The translations under genes were made by a program, and so were the position numbers. A stretch of 64,000 bases of DNA from Salinimicrobium terrae DSM 17865 (GTDB taxonomy: Bacteria; Bacteroidota; Bacteroidia; Flavobacteriales; Flavobacteriaceae), in contig NZ_AUKI01000011.1 of NCBI RefSeq assembly GCF_000424665.1, positions 124,001-188,000 of the forward strand, read 5' to 3'. This document shows positions 1 to 8,595 of the stretch, piece after piece. The notes below the pieces were generated by a model. It had not been told where the DNA came from. It searched no databases and was given only the letters and a program-made list of their open reading frames with translations. Within the stretch, counting starts at the first letter, position 1. Every line of letters starts with the position of its first letter.

Positions 1-236
1 GTGATCTCCTCCAGGACTCTCTCGGCAGCAGCCGAAACATCCTCGTCGAGCTTTACGAAGCTTCCTATAAGTGACCATTCTCCTTCCAAAGGGGCCACCC
101 TTCTCTTAAAAAGAAGCAGTTTTAAATTTCCCGAGTCAAATCCAAAAATTATGCAATCTGTAGCCACATACATTTTTTCGCTCTGCTCATAGAAATCCCC
201 GGTGACAGCAGGCAATTCCTCTTTTTCTTTGTACAT
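1..236 (-). CDS. Nudix-domain transcriptional regulator (NrtR/AraR-like), N-terminal part
   Basis: The reverse strand from the ATG at 236 encodes about 78 residues beginning MYKEKEELPAVTGDFYEQSE and then runs off the window edge. The part seen is the first half of a Nudix domain: a YVATDCIIFGF strand, a KLLLFKRRVAPLEGEWSLIGSF segment and the start of the Nudix-box region (DVSAAAERVLEEI). In Bacteroidota, proteins of this type with a C-terminal winged helix act as sugar-responsive regulators rather than hydrolases. It is divergent from galK, so it probably controls the galactose genes. The DNA-binding half lies outside the window, so the regulator role is inferred from the N-terminus and context. 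Confidence 0.8.
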   Translation of the reverse strand, partial: MYKEKEELPAVTGDFYEQSEKMYVATDCIIFGFDSGNLKLLLFKRRVAPLEGEWSLIGSFVKLDEDVSAAAERVLEEI

Positions 237-245
237 TGATAGTGG

Positions 246-306
246 TGTTACTATATACAAAAAAACCATTTTTTTTCGGGATAAAAAATTAATGTACGAT
301 ATACAT
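246..306. promoter_or_regulatory. Putative operator pair in the regulator/galK divergent region
   Basis: Two related sites share the string ATATACA preceded by TACT or TACG, at about 249-259 and 296-305. The second is a clean inverted repeat, ATGTA-N5-TACAT, at 292-306. Both lie between the Nudix-type regulator and galK, and the second ends five bases before the galK -7 box. That placement suits a repressor site. Binding by the neighbouring regulator is inferred. Confidence 0.45.
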
Positions 307-310
307 TTAT

Positions 311-318
311 TAACTTTG
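311..318 (+). promoter_or_regulatory. galK -7 promoter box (TAACTTTG)
   Basis: The octamer matches the Bacteroidota -7 consensus TAnnTTTG and sits 20 bases before the GTG and 32 before the ATG of galK. No clear -33 TTG at the usual spacing is visible. Confidence 0.55.
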
Positions 319-337
319 AAGAACTAAATTCAGGATC

Positions 338-1495
338 GTGAAAAGAACTATGGAGAATACCATACCCGAAAAATTCAGAGATTTTAAAAGTAAATTTACT
401 GTCTACGCCCCCGGTAGGATCAATCTCATTGGAGAACACACAGATTATAACAATGGATTTGTTTTACCAACGGCCATAGATAAAACCATTAAATTGCAAT
501 TCGCATCCAATTCCACCCCCTACTCCTGTAATATTTACAGTAAAACCTATGGCAAAAGCTTCAGCTTTGATCTTCGGAAGATATCCAGGAGGGAAGAACA
601 ATGGGAAAATTACATTTTAGGAGTGGTAAACGAAATTCAAAAGCGAGGAAAATATCCCGAAGGTTTTGATTGTATTATAGAAAGTGATCTTCCGGTTGGA
701 GCCGGTATAAGTTCTTCGGCTGCATTGGAAAGTGGAATTGCCTTTGGCCTCAATGAGCTTTTCGATCTTGATCTTTCCCGCCAGACTATCGCCGAGCTAT
801 CCCGGGATGCAGAACATAACTATGTGGGTACTAAATGCGGGATCATGGATCAATACGCATCGGTTCTAAGTAAGGAGGGGCATCTTATTTTACTCGATTG
901 CCGCAGCCTTGAAGCCACGTATATACCTGCTAATTTTAAACATCATAAGCTCCTTCTTTTAAATACAATGGTATCACATAGCCTCGCTACAAGTGAGTAC
1001 AACACCCGAAGGAAGGAATGTGAAGAAGCTGTTAATCATATAAATCAACGGTATCCCGAAGTAAGATCTCTACGGGATATAAATCTCAAGCGCCTGGTCG
1101 AATTTCGGGATTCTCTTCCGGAAGTCCTGTACAAAAGGGCTCATTTCGTTATTTCAGAAAATGATCGCGTTCTTAAAGCGGTAGAAGCTATAAGGCGGGA
1201 AGATCTTGGACAGTTTGGGCTACTTATGTATGATTCACATAAAGGGCTTAGAGACAATTATGAGGTTAGTTGTAAAGAGCTGGATTTCCTTGTGGATCTC
1301 ACCACAGATTATGAGCCTGTCAAGGGCGCCAGGATGATGGGCGGTGGATTTGGCGGCTGTACCATTAATCTTATTGAAGAGAATGCGGTCGAGGATTTTA
1401 TCAAAATTGCTTCGGAAGCTTATCAAAAAGAGTTCAATGTTAAACCTGAAGCAATAGTCGTTTCACCTGAAAAGGGTACACACCTTCGTAAATAA
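338..1495 (+). CDS. galK: Galactokinase
   Basis: It phosphorylates alpha-D-galactose to galactose-1-phosphate with ATP, the first step of the Leloir pathway, in the cytoplasm. The GHMP-kinase family signatures are all present: the galactokinase motif [12 protein letters not shown] (residues 26-37), the ATP-binding [12 protein letters not shown] (119-130), the catalytic Asp171 in CGIMDQ, and the C-terminal [12 protein letters not shown]. At 385 residues it has the usual length. The reading begins at GTG 338; an ATG at 350 (MENTIPEK) is an equally good start and loses no conserved residue. galT follows after five bases, so the two are co-transcribed. Confidence 0.96.
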   Translation: MKRTMENTIPEKFRDFKSKFTVYAPGRINLIGEHTDYNNGFVLPTAIDKTIKLQFASNSTPYSCNIYSKTYGKSFSFDLRKISRREEQWENYILGVVNEIQKRGKYPEGFDCIIESDLPVGAGISSSAALESGIAFGLNELFDLDLSRQTIAELSRDAEHNYVGTKCGIMDQYASVLSKEGHLILLDCRSLEATYIPANFKHHKLLLLNTMVSHSLATSEYNTRRKECEEAVNHINQRYPEVRSLRDINLKRLVEFRDSLPEVLYKRAHFVISENDRVLKAVEAIRREDLGQFGLLMYDSHKGLRDNYEVSCKELDFLVDLTTDYEPVKGARMMGGGFGGCTINLIEENAVEDFIKIASEAYQKEFNVKPEAIVVSPEKGTHLRK

Positions 1496-1500
1496 AAATT

Positions 1501-2547
1501 ATGTCTGAAGATTTCAATACGCACCCTCATAGAAGATACAATATTCTAACAGGAGAATGGATTCTGGTATCTCCTCACCGAACAAAAAGGCCCTGGCAGG
1601 GAAAGCTCGAAAAGGTGGCGGGAGAAGAGCGTCCTTCGTATGATGCCGATTGTTTTTTATGTCCGGGAAACACAAGAGCCAGTGGCGATAAAAATCCCGA
1701 ATATAAAGATCCCTACACCTTTCAGAATGATTTTTCCGCTTTGTTGCCCGAAGGTCCTAAGGGGGAATTTAAAGAGGGTTTATTACAGGCAAGTTCAGAA
1801 ACCGGGATCTGCAGGGTAGTCTGCTTTTCACCCGACCACTCCCTTACTTTACCTGTAATGAGCACCGGTGATATTGTAAAGGTTGTCCAGAAATGGAAAG
1901 AAGAATATACAGACCTTGCCAGTCGGGAAGACATAAACTATGTCATGATCTTTGAAAATAAAGGTGATATGATGGGGTGCAGTAATCCACATCCTCACGG
2001 ACAGATCTGGTCTCAATTATCAGTTCCGGTTGAGGTACAAAAAAAGACGGAGCATCAGAAAAGTTACTGGAATCGTAACAAAAAAAGCCTGTTAGGAGAT
2101 TATCTGAAACAGGAACTGGAATCTAAGGAGAGGATCGTTTTACAAAATGACCATTTTGTAGCACTTGTTCCCTATTGGGCAATTTGGCCTTATGAAACTA
2201 TGATCATCCCTAGACGTCAAATGCAACATATAGGACAACTTACCGTGGAGGAAGAAAATGCATATGCCAAAATTTTAAAGCAGCTCACCATTAGGTATGA
2301 TAACCTTTTTCAAACTTCATTTCCCTATTCCTCCGGGATTCATCAACAACCAACCAATGGACAGGAATACCCGGAATGGCATTTCCATATGTCATTTTAT
2401 CCACCTCTACTAAGGTCTAAAACCGTGAAAAAATTTATGGTAGGCTATGAACTCTTCGCCGGACCACAACGGGACATCACAGCCGAACAGGCTGCTGAAA
2501 CCCTTCGGGAGTTACCTGATGTTCATTACTTGCACAATGATCAATAA
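1501..2547 (+). CDS. galT: Galactose-1-phosphate uridylyltransferase
   Basis: It exchanges UMP between UDP-glucose and galactose-1-phosphate, giving UDP-galactose and glucose-1-phosphate. The active-site motif HPHGQ is at residues 164-168, the same numbering as in the E. coli enzyme, with His166 as the expected uridylylated nucleophile. A CxxC metal-binding pair (Cys51, Cys54) is present near the N-terminus. Full length at 348 residues. It is the second gene of the galKT pair. The epimerase GalE is not in this window. Confidence 0.96.
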   Translation: MSEDFNTHPHRRYNILTGEWILVSPHRTKRPWQGKLEKVAGEERPSYDADCFLCPGNTRASGDKNPEYKDPYTFQNDFSALLPEGPKGEFKEGLLQASSETGICRVVCFSPDHSLTLPVMSTGDIVKVVQKWKEEYTDLASREDINYVMIFENKGDMMGCSNPHPHGQIWSQLSVPVEVQKKTEHQKSYWNRNKKSLLGDYLKQELESKERIVLQNDHFVALVPYWAIWPYETMIIPRRQMQHIGQLTVEEENAYAKILKQLTIRYDNLFQTSFPYSSGIHQQPTNGQEYPEWHFHMSFYPPLLRSKTVKKFMVGYELFAGPQRDITAEQAAETLRELPDVHYLHNDQ

Positions 2548-2761
2548 ACATTTAAAAAGTTGATGTGCCCAGAGGTTGCGGATTGCCAGTTCCGGGTTAA
2601 GAGTTCGGGGATTGAGTCTTTAGTTTGCCCGAATATGGTTACTTGCTAACAATGGTCAACTTCTACAGAAGTTTATTACCGATCTGCTCTCCTTTAACTC
2701 ATCACTGGTATTCCTTCCCTCTTTAGTCAATTCGACATTTTTGTCAAAAGTCAAAATTTCA

Positions 2762-2796
2762 AACCTTGAACCTTGAATCTTGAATCTTGAACCTAG
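2762..2796. repeat. Tandem heptamer repeat, five units of AAYCTTG
   Basis: Five consecutive 7-base units, two AACCTTG, two AATCTTG and a last AACCTAG, lie in the 252-base gap between the convergent galT and symporter genes, ending a few bases before the symporter stop codon. The 7-base period is not a codon period and the region is non-coding. It is a simple-sequence repeat of unknown role. Confidence 0.8.
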
Positions 2797-2799
2797 GAA

Positions 2800-4476
2800 T
2801 TACCAGAAGATCGCATATAGCATTGCAACGATCAACATGATCACGAAAGCTCCAATATTAAAGGCAGGGCCAGTTTTAAACAGGTCTTTAGAAATTATTA
2901 TTGCCTTTGGATGATCTACCCCTCTGGTTTCGATATAGCTAATGACCACCATGATTAACATGGTAAGGATCCAGGTGATGAACATTTGGTGCATAAATGG
3001 TAGCTCGAGGAAGAAAGATCCATCTACCCAACCGTTCGTGCCCACCTTAAAGTAAAGGGCAATTGGAATGGAAGCTAAAACTCCCCAGATGGCCGCATTG
3101 TTGGTGGTCTTTTTCCAGAAAAGACCTAACATGAATACCGCCAGAATTCCCGGACTCACTACTCCTGTGTACTCCTGAATATACTGGAATACCTGCCCTA
3201 AATTTCGAAGTTGTGGTGCCAGTATCACCGCAATAATCAGCGCTATGGTAGCTGAAATCCGCCCGACATTTACAAGCCTCTTTTCTGAAGCTCCTTTTTG
3301 GATATAAGGTTTGTAGATATCCATGGTAAAAATAGTAGCCGTAGAATTAAGCATGGACGCTATAGAAGATACGATAGCGGCAGCCAATGCGGCCAATACG
3401 AGGCCTTTAAGCCCTACAGGCACAAACTCTCTTATAAGCCACGGGAAGGCATTATCATTGATGATCCTGCCGCCTTCGGCAATGAATGAAGGATCGGTAT
3501 ATTCAGGACCAAAAGCACCACCCGGACCTGTGTTCATTACATAAGCTATGATACCGGGAACAACTACGATCAACGGAATTAGAAGTTTAAGAAATCCAGC
3601 GAGAATTATCCCTTTTTGAGACTCCCTGAGACTTTTTGCTGCCAGGGTTCTTTGAATAATGTACTGGTTAAAACCCCAGTAGTAGAGATTTGCAACCCAC
3701 ATTCCTCCAAGCAATACCGCAAGCCCTGGCAGGTCCCACCAGGCATCTTTTCCGCCGGGAGTGATGATCTCCCCTTTCTCCAGGATCATTGAAAATTTCT
3801 CAGGAACCTCTTCATAAACCTTAATCATTCCCGAAATAATCCCCCCATCTTCAGCTACGTGAGAAAGACCTATGTAGGTGGTGATTAAACCACCAAGAAT
3901 TAAAAGAACTACCTGTACCACATCTGTCCAGGCCACGGCAGCGAGTCCGCCATAGAGCGAGTATGCAGCGGCAAAAAGAGCAAGACCAATGATTGCATAA
4001 AGAAAAATCGATCCATCACCCGCACCTACAATGGTATCAATGGCTGTTGCCCCCAGGTAAAGAACCGAGGTAAGGTTTACAAATATGAAAAGTGCAATCC
4101 AAAAGATCGCCAGAATAGTTTTAAGATTTGTCCCGTAGCGTACTTCAATGAATTCAGGTATTGTATAGAGGCCTTTTTCAATAAAAATGGGAAGAAAATA
4201 TTTCCCTACTATGATAAGCGTAATAGCCGCCATCCATTCGTAAGATGCAATTGCCAGCCCAATTGCAAAACCCGATCCCGACATTCCGATAAATTGTTCA
4301 GCAGAAATATTGGCTGCAATTAAGGAAGTTCCAATAGCCCACCAGGGGAGTGATTTACTGGCAAGAAAATAGTCTTCAGAAGTTTTACCCTTGCCTCGGG
4401 AAACATAGAGACCTATCCCAATGATCATCAAAGCATAGGCCGCAAAAATGATCTGATCCAAGAATGCAAATTCCAT
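2800..4476 (-). CDS. Sodium/sugar symporter, SGLT type (SSS family)
   Basis: A 558-residue polytopic inner-membrane protein of the sodium:solute symporter family, with about 14 hydrophobic segments. The SSS-family segment EDYFLASKSLPWWAIGTSL and the following SAEQFIGMSGSGFAIGL closely resemble the Vibrio Na+/galactose transporter vSGLT. It lies tail to tail with galKT, so galactose is the likely substrate; glucose or a related sugar is possible. The gene carries its own upstream region (4477-4707). No frame break is seen. Confidence 0.9.
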   Translation of the reverse strand: MEFAFLDQIIFAAYALMIIGIGLYVSRGKGKTSEDYFLASKSLPWWAIGTSLIAANISAEQFIGMSGSGFAIGLAIASYEWMAAITLIIVGKYFLPIFIEKGLYTIPEFIEVRYGTNLKTILAIFWIALFIFVNLTSVLYLGATAIDTIVGAGDGSIFLYAIIGLALFAAAYSLYGGLAAVAWTDVVQVVLLILGGLITTYIGLSHVAEDGGIISGMIKVYEEVPEKFSMILEKGEIITPGGKDAWWDLPGLAVLLGGMWVANLYYWGFNQYIIQRTLAAKSLRESQKGIILAGFLKLLIPLIVVVPGIIAYVMNTGPGGAFGPEYTDPSFIAEGGRIINDNAFPWLIREFVPVGLKGLVLAALAAAIVSSIASMLNSTATIFTMDIYKPYIQKGASEKRLVNVGRISATIALIIAVILAPQLRNLGQVFQYIQEYTGVVSPGILAVFMLGLFWKKTTNNAAIWGVLASIPIALYFKVGTNGWVDGSFFLELPFMHQMFITWILTMLIMVVISYIETRGVDHPKAIIISKDLFKTGPAFNIGAFVIMLIVAMLYAIFW

Positions 4477-4707
4477 AAAGAGTGGTTAAGGAAGATTAAT
4501 CTTCTCCTCAAGGTACCCGGGAATCTTAGGGCAACCTTCAGAAAATTTTGTTAAATATAGCAGTTTGACCTTAATAACCGTATAATTTACATTTAAAAGT
4601 TATTAACTGCTTTTCAACTTTCCGAAAGTTTGTTTAAGAATAGAGAAACGTCATGACTGAATAATATAAATTTCGGTCTTCTATGCGCTTCATTTCCTCT
4701 ACCCCTA

Positions 4708-6543
4708 TTACGAAGTTTTTTCTATCTGGACCCATTCAACAACAAGTTCTTCAAGCACATTCAGAGGCACAGACCCATTCGTCAATACTACATCATGGAA
4801 TTCTCTTAGATCAAACTCTTCCCCTAATTCCTTTTTTGCATACTCCCTTAATTCCAGGATCTTATTCATTCCGATTTTATAGGCCGTAGCCTGACCTGGC
4901 ATAACAATATGTCGTTCCACCATTTTTACAGCATCACTTTCAGCATTTGGTGAATTCTGTACATAATAATCTATCGCCTCTTCACGGGTCCATTTTTTCG
5001 AGTGAATCCCGGTATCTACTACGAGTCTTATCGATCTCCAGAGTTCCATGGCCAGCCGTCCAAAATCTGAATAAGGATCTTCATAAAATCCAATTTCCTT
5101 AGGCAGTAATTCACTGTACAAGCCCCAGCCTTCTATATATGAACCATAGCCTCCCAGCTTCCTGAACATTGCTAAACTATCCAGTTCCTGGGCAATAGCC
5201 AACTGCATGTGGTGACCGGGAAGCCCCTCATGATAAGCCAATGCTTCCATTTGATAGATTGGCATAGCTTCCATATCGTAGAGATTCGCATAATATGTTC
5301 CGGGACGGGAACCATCTAAAGCAGGTCTTTGATAGAATGCCTTTCCAGCACTTTTCTCCCTGAAAGGTTCCACTGCCTTTACTATAATATCGGCTTCTGG
5401 TTTGGTTAGGAACAATTCATCCAAACGTCCTTTCATCGTGTTGATAAGTGCAGTAGCCTCCGTCAGGTAACGTTCGCGCCCTTCTTCAGTATTTTCATAA
5501 TAGAATTGCTCATCTTCTCTCATAAATTTAAAAAAGTCCTGAAGACTGCCTTCAAAGCCCACTTGCTCCATTATGTCTTCCATTTCCTTATGGATTCGCG
5601 CTACTTCACTAAGACCAATTTCGTGTATTTCTTCGGCAGTAAGATCTGTCGTAGTAGTTCTTTTTAGAGCGGTTTCGTAAAACTTATTTCCCTTGGGAAA
5701 TTTCCATACTCCATGTTGATTTGTAGCACGCTGTTGCTGGTCTTCCAACTTTGCAATCAGGTTTTCATAAGCCGGTTTTACCGAAGTAAGCAATGCTTCC
5801 TGCGCTTCCAGAATCAACTCATTCTTTTGAGCTTCCGGAATATCCAGTTGCTCCACTTTCTCACTAAAGTCTTCCAAAAGAGCACTTGCCTCGGTCGATT
5901 TTTCAAAAGGACGACCGGCCAAAACATTTTGTGAAGCTTCAACGGTATGAGCAAAAACAAAAGTTGGGGGCATGATCTGGTTCATTTCACGCAGCTCCAG
6001 TCCCGTAATCACATCTTCCATCACTTGTGGTACTTTATTTAGCCGCGCGATATACGCTTTGGCATCACTCACAGAATCGATTTTATGCATGTTGATCAAA
6101 AATGCAGGTAGTTCGGCGTGAACTCCAAACATTTGATTCACAGGATAATTGTACAGCCTAAAGTCATAATCCTCTATTTCATTCTCGAGCTCCTGTCTGT
6201 AAAGCTCATAGCTAAGTGCATCCTGCCCTTCAAGAACTTCAGGATCAATCTCCTTTTTCAAAAAATCAAGTCTTCTCCTTGCCTTTTCTAAATCTTCGGC
6301 ATAACGCAGATGGGAATAATCATCCCATGCGTCATAATCGGTTTTAATTCCAAGCCGCGTTTGAAGCATTGGGGATTCCTCAAGATCTTTTTGGAACTCC
6401 TCTTCAAAAAATGCATTCAATTGTGCTGTTTCCTGCTGAATCTCTTCCGAAGTAATTTCTCTTTCTTCAGGGGAATCATTACAACCGGTTAGACTGAAGC
6501 TGAAAAACAGAAATAATGGAATATATAATGCTTTTAAATTCAT
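4708..6543 (-). CDS. DUF885-family metallopeptidase-like lipoprotein
   Basis: A 611-residue exported protein. The start at 6543 gives a lipoprotein signal peptide (MNLKALYIPLFLFFSFSLTGC), with Cys21 as the lipid-attachment site; an upstream in-frame start would bury this signal, so it is rejected. The C-terminal half has the DUF885 hallmark HEGLPGHH, which resembles an HExxH zinc-peptidase site, plus a downstream GSYIEGWGLYSE segment that could supply a further ligand. Members are thought to be cell-envelope peptidases; the substrate is unknown. It lies 118 bases downstream of the next hydrolase gene, separated by a hairpin. Confidence 0.87.
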   Translation of the reverse strand: MNLKALYIPLFLFFSFSLTGCNDSPEEREITSEEIQQETAQLNAFFEEEFQKDLEESPMLQTRLGIKTDYDAWDDYSHLRYAEDLEKARRRLDFLKKEIDPEVLEGQDALSYELYRQELENEIEDYDFRLYNYPVNQMFGVHAELPAFLINMHKIDSVSDAKAYIARLNKVPQVMEDVITGLELREMNQIMPPTFVFAHTVEASQNVLAGRPFEKSTEASALLEDFSEKVEQLDIPEAQKNELILEAQEALLTSVKPAYENLIAKLEDQQQRATNQHGVWKFPKGNKFYETALKRTTTTDLTAEEIHEIGLSEVARIHKEMEDIMEQVGFEGSLQDFFKFMREDEQFYYENTEEGRERYLTEATALINTMKGRLDELFLTKPEADIIVKAVEPFREKSAGKAFYQRPALDGSRPGTYYANLYDMEAMPIYQMEALAYHEGLPGHHMQLAIAQELDSLAMFRKLGGYGSYIEGWGLYSELLPKEIGFYEDPYSDFGRLAMELWRSIRLVVDTGIHSKKWTREEAIDYYVQNSPNAESDAVKMVERHIVMPGQATAYKIGMNKILELREYAKKELGEEFDLREFHDVVLTNGSVPLNVLEELVVEWVQIEKTS

Positions 6544-6624
6544 AAGTGCTGTGTTTATTACTGAAATAACGAAAATGAAAGTCTGAAAATTGCTGAAGTC
6601 TTCCCACAATTTATATTAGAAAAT

Positions 6625-6655
6625 CAGGTGTCAAAAAGGCTGTTTTTGACACCTG
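6625..6655 (-). terminator. Hairpin terminator after the CocE/X-Pro hydrolase gene
   Basis: A near-perfect inverted repeat, CAGGTGTCAAAAA / TTTTTGACACCTG with a five-base loop, starts seven bases after the hydrolase stop on the minus strand. The transcript side is followed by ATTTTCTAAT, a weak U-tract. It belongs to the CAAAAA...TTTTTG palindrome group seen elsewhere in the window. Confidence 0.7.
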
Positions 6656-6661
6656 TTATAT

Positions 6662-8530
6662 TTATTCAAGTACCGTTAAGATGATCTGGGAATCATTAAA
6701 AACTTTGTGAGTTTGTTTCTGAAAATCTTCATCTTCGGCCTTAAAAATATTATCTACATAAGTCTGCGGATTTCTATCTATTAGCGGAAACCATGTGCTT
6801 TGAACCTGGATCTGTAACTTATGTCCCTTTTTAAAAGTATGATGGACACCCTGAAGTTGCAGGTTCACTTCCGTTTTCTTGTTAGGCTCAAAAGGTTCGG
6901 GATCGGAAAAGCTATTCCTGAACCTCCCTCTAATCACCTCACTTCTAACCATCATGTGGTAGTTGCTCATGGACAGGTAGTCCTGAGTTTCCTCGTAATC
7001 TTCGGCATCGGGCGGGAAAACATCTATTACTTTCACAACCCAGTCTGCCGCTGTTCCGGTTGTAGCCACCTGCAGTTTTGCAAGTACTTCTCCGGCAAGA
7101 GTCAAATCCTCCTGAAGCACTTCAGTTTCATAAACCAGCACATCGGGTCGACGGGCTGCAAAACGTTGATCATCGGTCATATACTTTCGTGGAGTGAAAA
7201 CCATTTTAATATCTTCAGAATAAGGTACTGGTTTGTCCGGATCGCTCACAAATTCTTCGGCTCCTTCGGTAAGAGTTAGATCTTCTAAAGGACCTTCCAC
7301 AAGCTCCTGATCATCTGCCAAATAAAATATCTTCTTTTCTGCCATTTTTGGAGGCCAGGCTGCGTAGCTTTTCCATTCCCGCAAACCGGTGTCAAACATA
7401 TAAGCTTCGGGAAGAGGTACAGAACCATCAGCCTCCCCTTTTAAAAAGTGATTAAAAAAGACGGTCTCAACCTCCTTTTGGTAATTTTCAGAAATATTAT
7501 CTCCAAAATAAATATTTCCGATCGCCTGCCGCTCAGTTTGACGAGCCCAGTCGCCGTGGCTCCAAGGTCCCATTACGAGCATATTAAAATTGTCACTGTT
7601 ATCCTCAATGGCTTTATAGATGTTGAAGGGACCGTAAAGATCTTCAGCATCAAACAATCCGCCCACAACCATAACGGCCGGCTTTATGTCATTTAAATGC
7701 TGAACAATTCCGCGTTTCTGCCAATATTCGTCATAGTTAGGATGTTCTTTAAGCTGTTGCCAAAAAACATTGTCCTCTCCGTAATATTTATCAAGATTCT
7801 GAAGTGGGCCTGCATCGAGAAAGAATTGGTATTGATCTTTCGTATCCAACTCCGGAAAAGAATACCACGCGGTATCTGAAGGTGTACTCTTCTCATATCC
7901 AAACACGGCCGTAGCGCGCCAGTAACTTAAAAAATATGCTCCGTTGTGATGGAAATCATCAAAAAAAAAGTCTCCTATAGGCGCTTGTGGGGAAACAGCT
8001 TTAATTGCAGGATGATTTGCAAGGAGAGAATAAGCAGCATAAAAACCGGGATAAGAAATTCCCCAAATACCTACGCGGCCGTTGTTGTTTTCAACATTCT
8101 TCATCAACCATTCAACCGTGTCGTAAGTGTCGCTGGCTTCATCAATCTCCTGCCCTTTTTTATTGGGAATATACGGGCGCATATTGTCATAGACCCCTTC
8201 GCTCATCCACCTTCCCCGTACATCCTGGTACACGAAGATATTTCCCTGCTCCATCAAATATTCATTGGGACCTAACCTCGATCGGAATTGATCTTCCCCA
8301 TAAGGCCTCACACTGTATGGTGTCCGAGTCAAAAGAATAGGATATTCTTTTGAGGTATCTTTTGGTGAAAATATGGTGGTGTGAAGATTTATTCCATCCC
8401 GCATAGGGATCACTACTTCGCGTTTGTTATAGTGTTCTTCAACTTTAAATTCAATTTCGGCTTGTGCAAAGCCAAGGCTGCCAACCAGCAAAAACAGTAC
8501 CGGCAGAAAGAAAGTTCTGGTAAATTTCAT
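6662..8530 (-). CDS. CocE/NonD-family secreted hydrolase (X-Pro dipeptidyl-peptidase S15 type)
   Basis: A 622-residue alpha/beta hydrolase with a signal peptide ending near FAQA (residue 24), so it acts in the periplasm or outside. The nucleophile Ser159 lies in GIWGISYPG. The other triad members are likely the Asp in GGLFDAEDLYG and the His in GPWSHGDW. The C-terminal third is the jelly-roll domain typical of CocE, X-Pro dipeptidyl peptidases and glutaryl-7-ACA acylases. The natural substrate cannot be told from sequence; peptide or ester cleavage are both possible. Its neighbour is another secreted hydrolase. Confidence 0.88.
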   Translation of the reverse strand: MKFTRTFFLPVLFLLVGSLGFAQAEIEFKVEEHYNKREVVIPMRDGINLHTTIFSPKDTSKEYPILLTRTPYSVRPYGEDQFRSRLGPNEYLMEQGNIFVYQDVRGRWMSEGVYDNMRPYIPNKKGQEIDEASDTYDTVEWLMKNVENNNGRVGIWGISYPGFYAAYSLLANHPAIKAVSPQAPIGDFFFDDFHHNGAYFLSYWRATAVFGYEKSTPSDTAWYSFPELDTKDQYQFFLDAGPLQNLDKYYGEDNVFWQQLKEHPNYDEYWQKRGIVQHLNDIKPAVMVVGGLFDAEDLYGPFNIYKAIEDNSDNFNMLVMGPWSHGDWARQTERQAIGNIYFGDNISENYQKEVETVFFNHFLKGEADGSVPLPEAYMFDTGLREWKSYAAWPPKMAEKKIFYLADDQELVEGPLEDLTLTEGAEEFVSDPDKPVPYSEDIKMVFTPRKYMTDDQRFAARRPDVLVYETEVLQEDLTLAGEVLAKLQVATTGTAADWVVKVIDVFPPDAEDYEETQDYLSMSNYHMMVRSEVIRGRFRNSFSDPEPFEPNKKTEVNLQLQGVHHTFKKGHKLQIQVQSTWFPLIDRNPQTYVDNIFKAEDEDFQKQTHKVFNDSQIILTVLE

Positions 8531-8595
8531 TTGTAAATTTTGTTTTGAAGTCGCTAAAGATAGGAATTCCTTCCAACAACTAAATGATATAAAAT

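Noticed and set aside
4683-4889. 68-codon plus-strand frame after the symporter promoter region
   Set aside because: Mostly antisense to the 3' end of the DUF885 gene and low in plausible composition.
6821-7279. 152-codon plus-strand reading frame
   Set aside because: It lies wholly antisense inside the CocE/X-Pro hydrolase gene, which has a complete active site and signal peptide; the antisense protein has no recognisable features.
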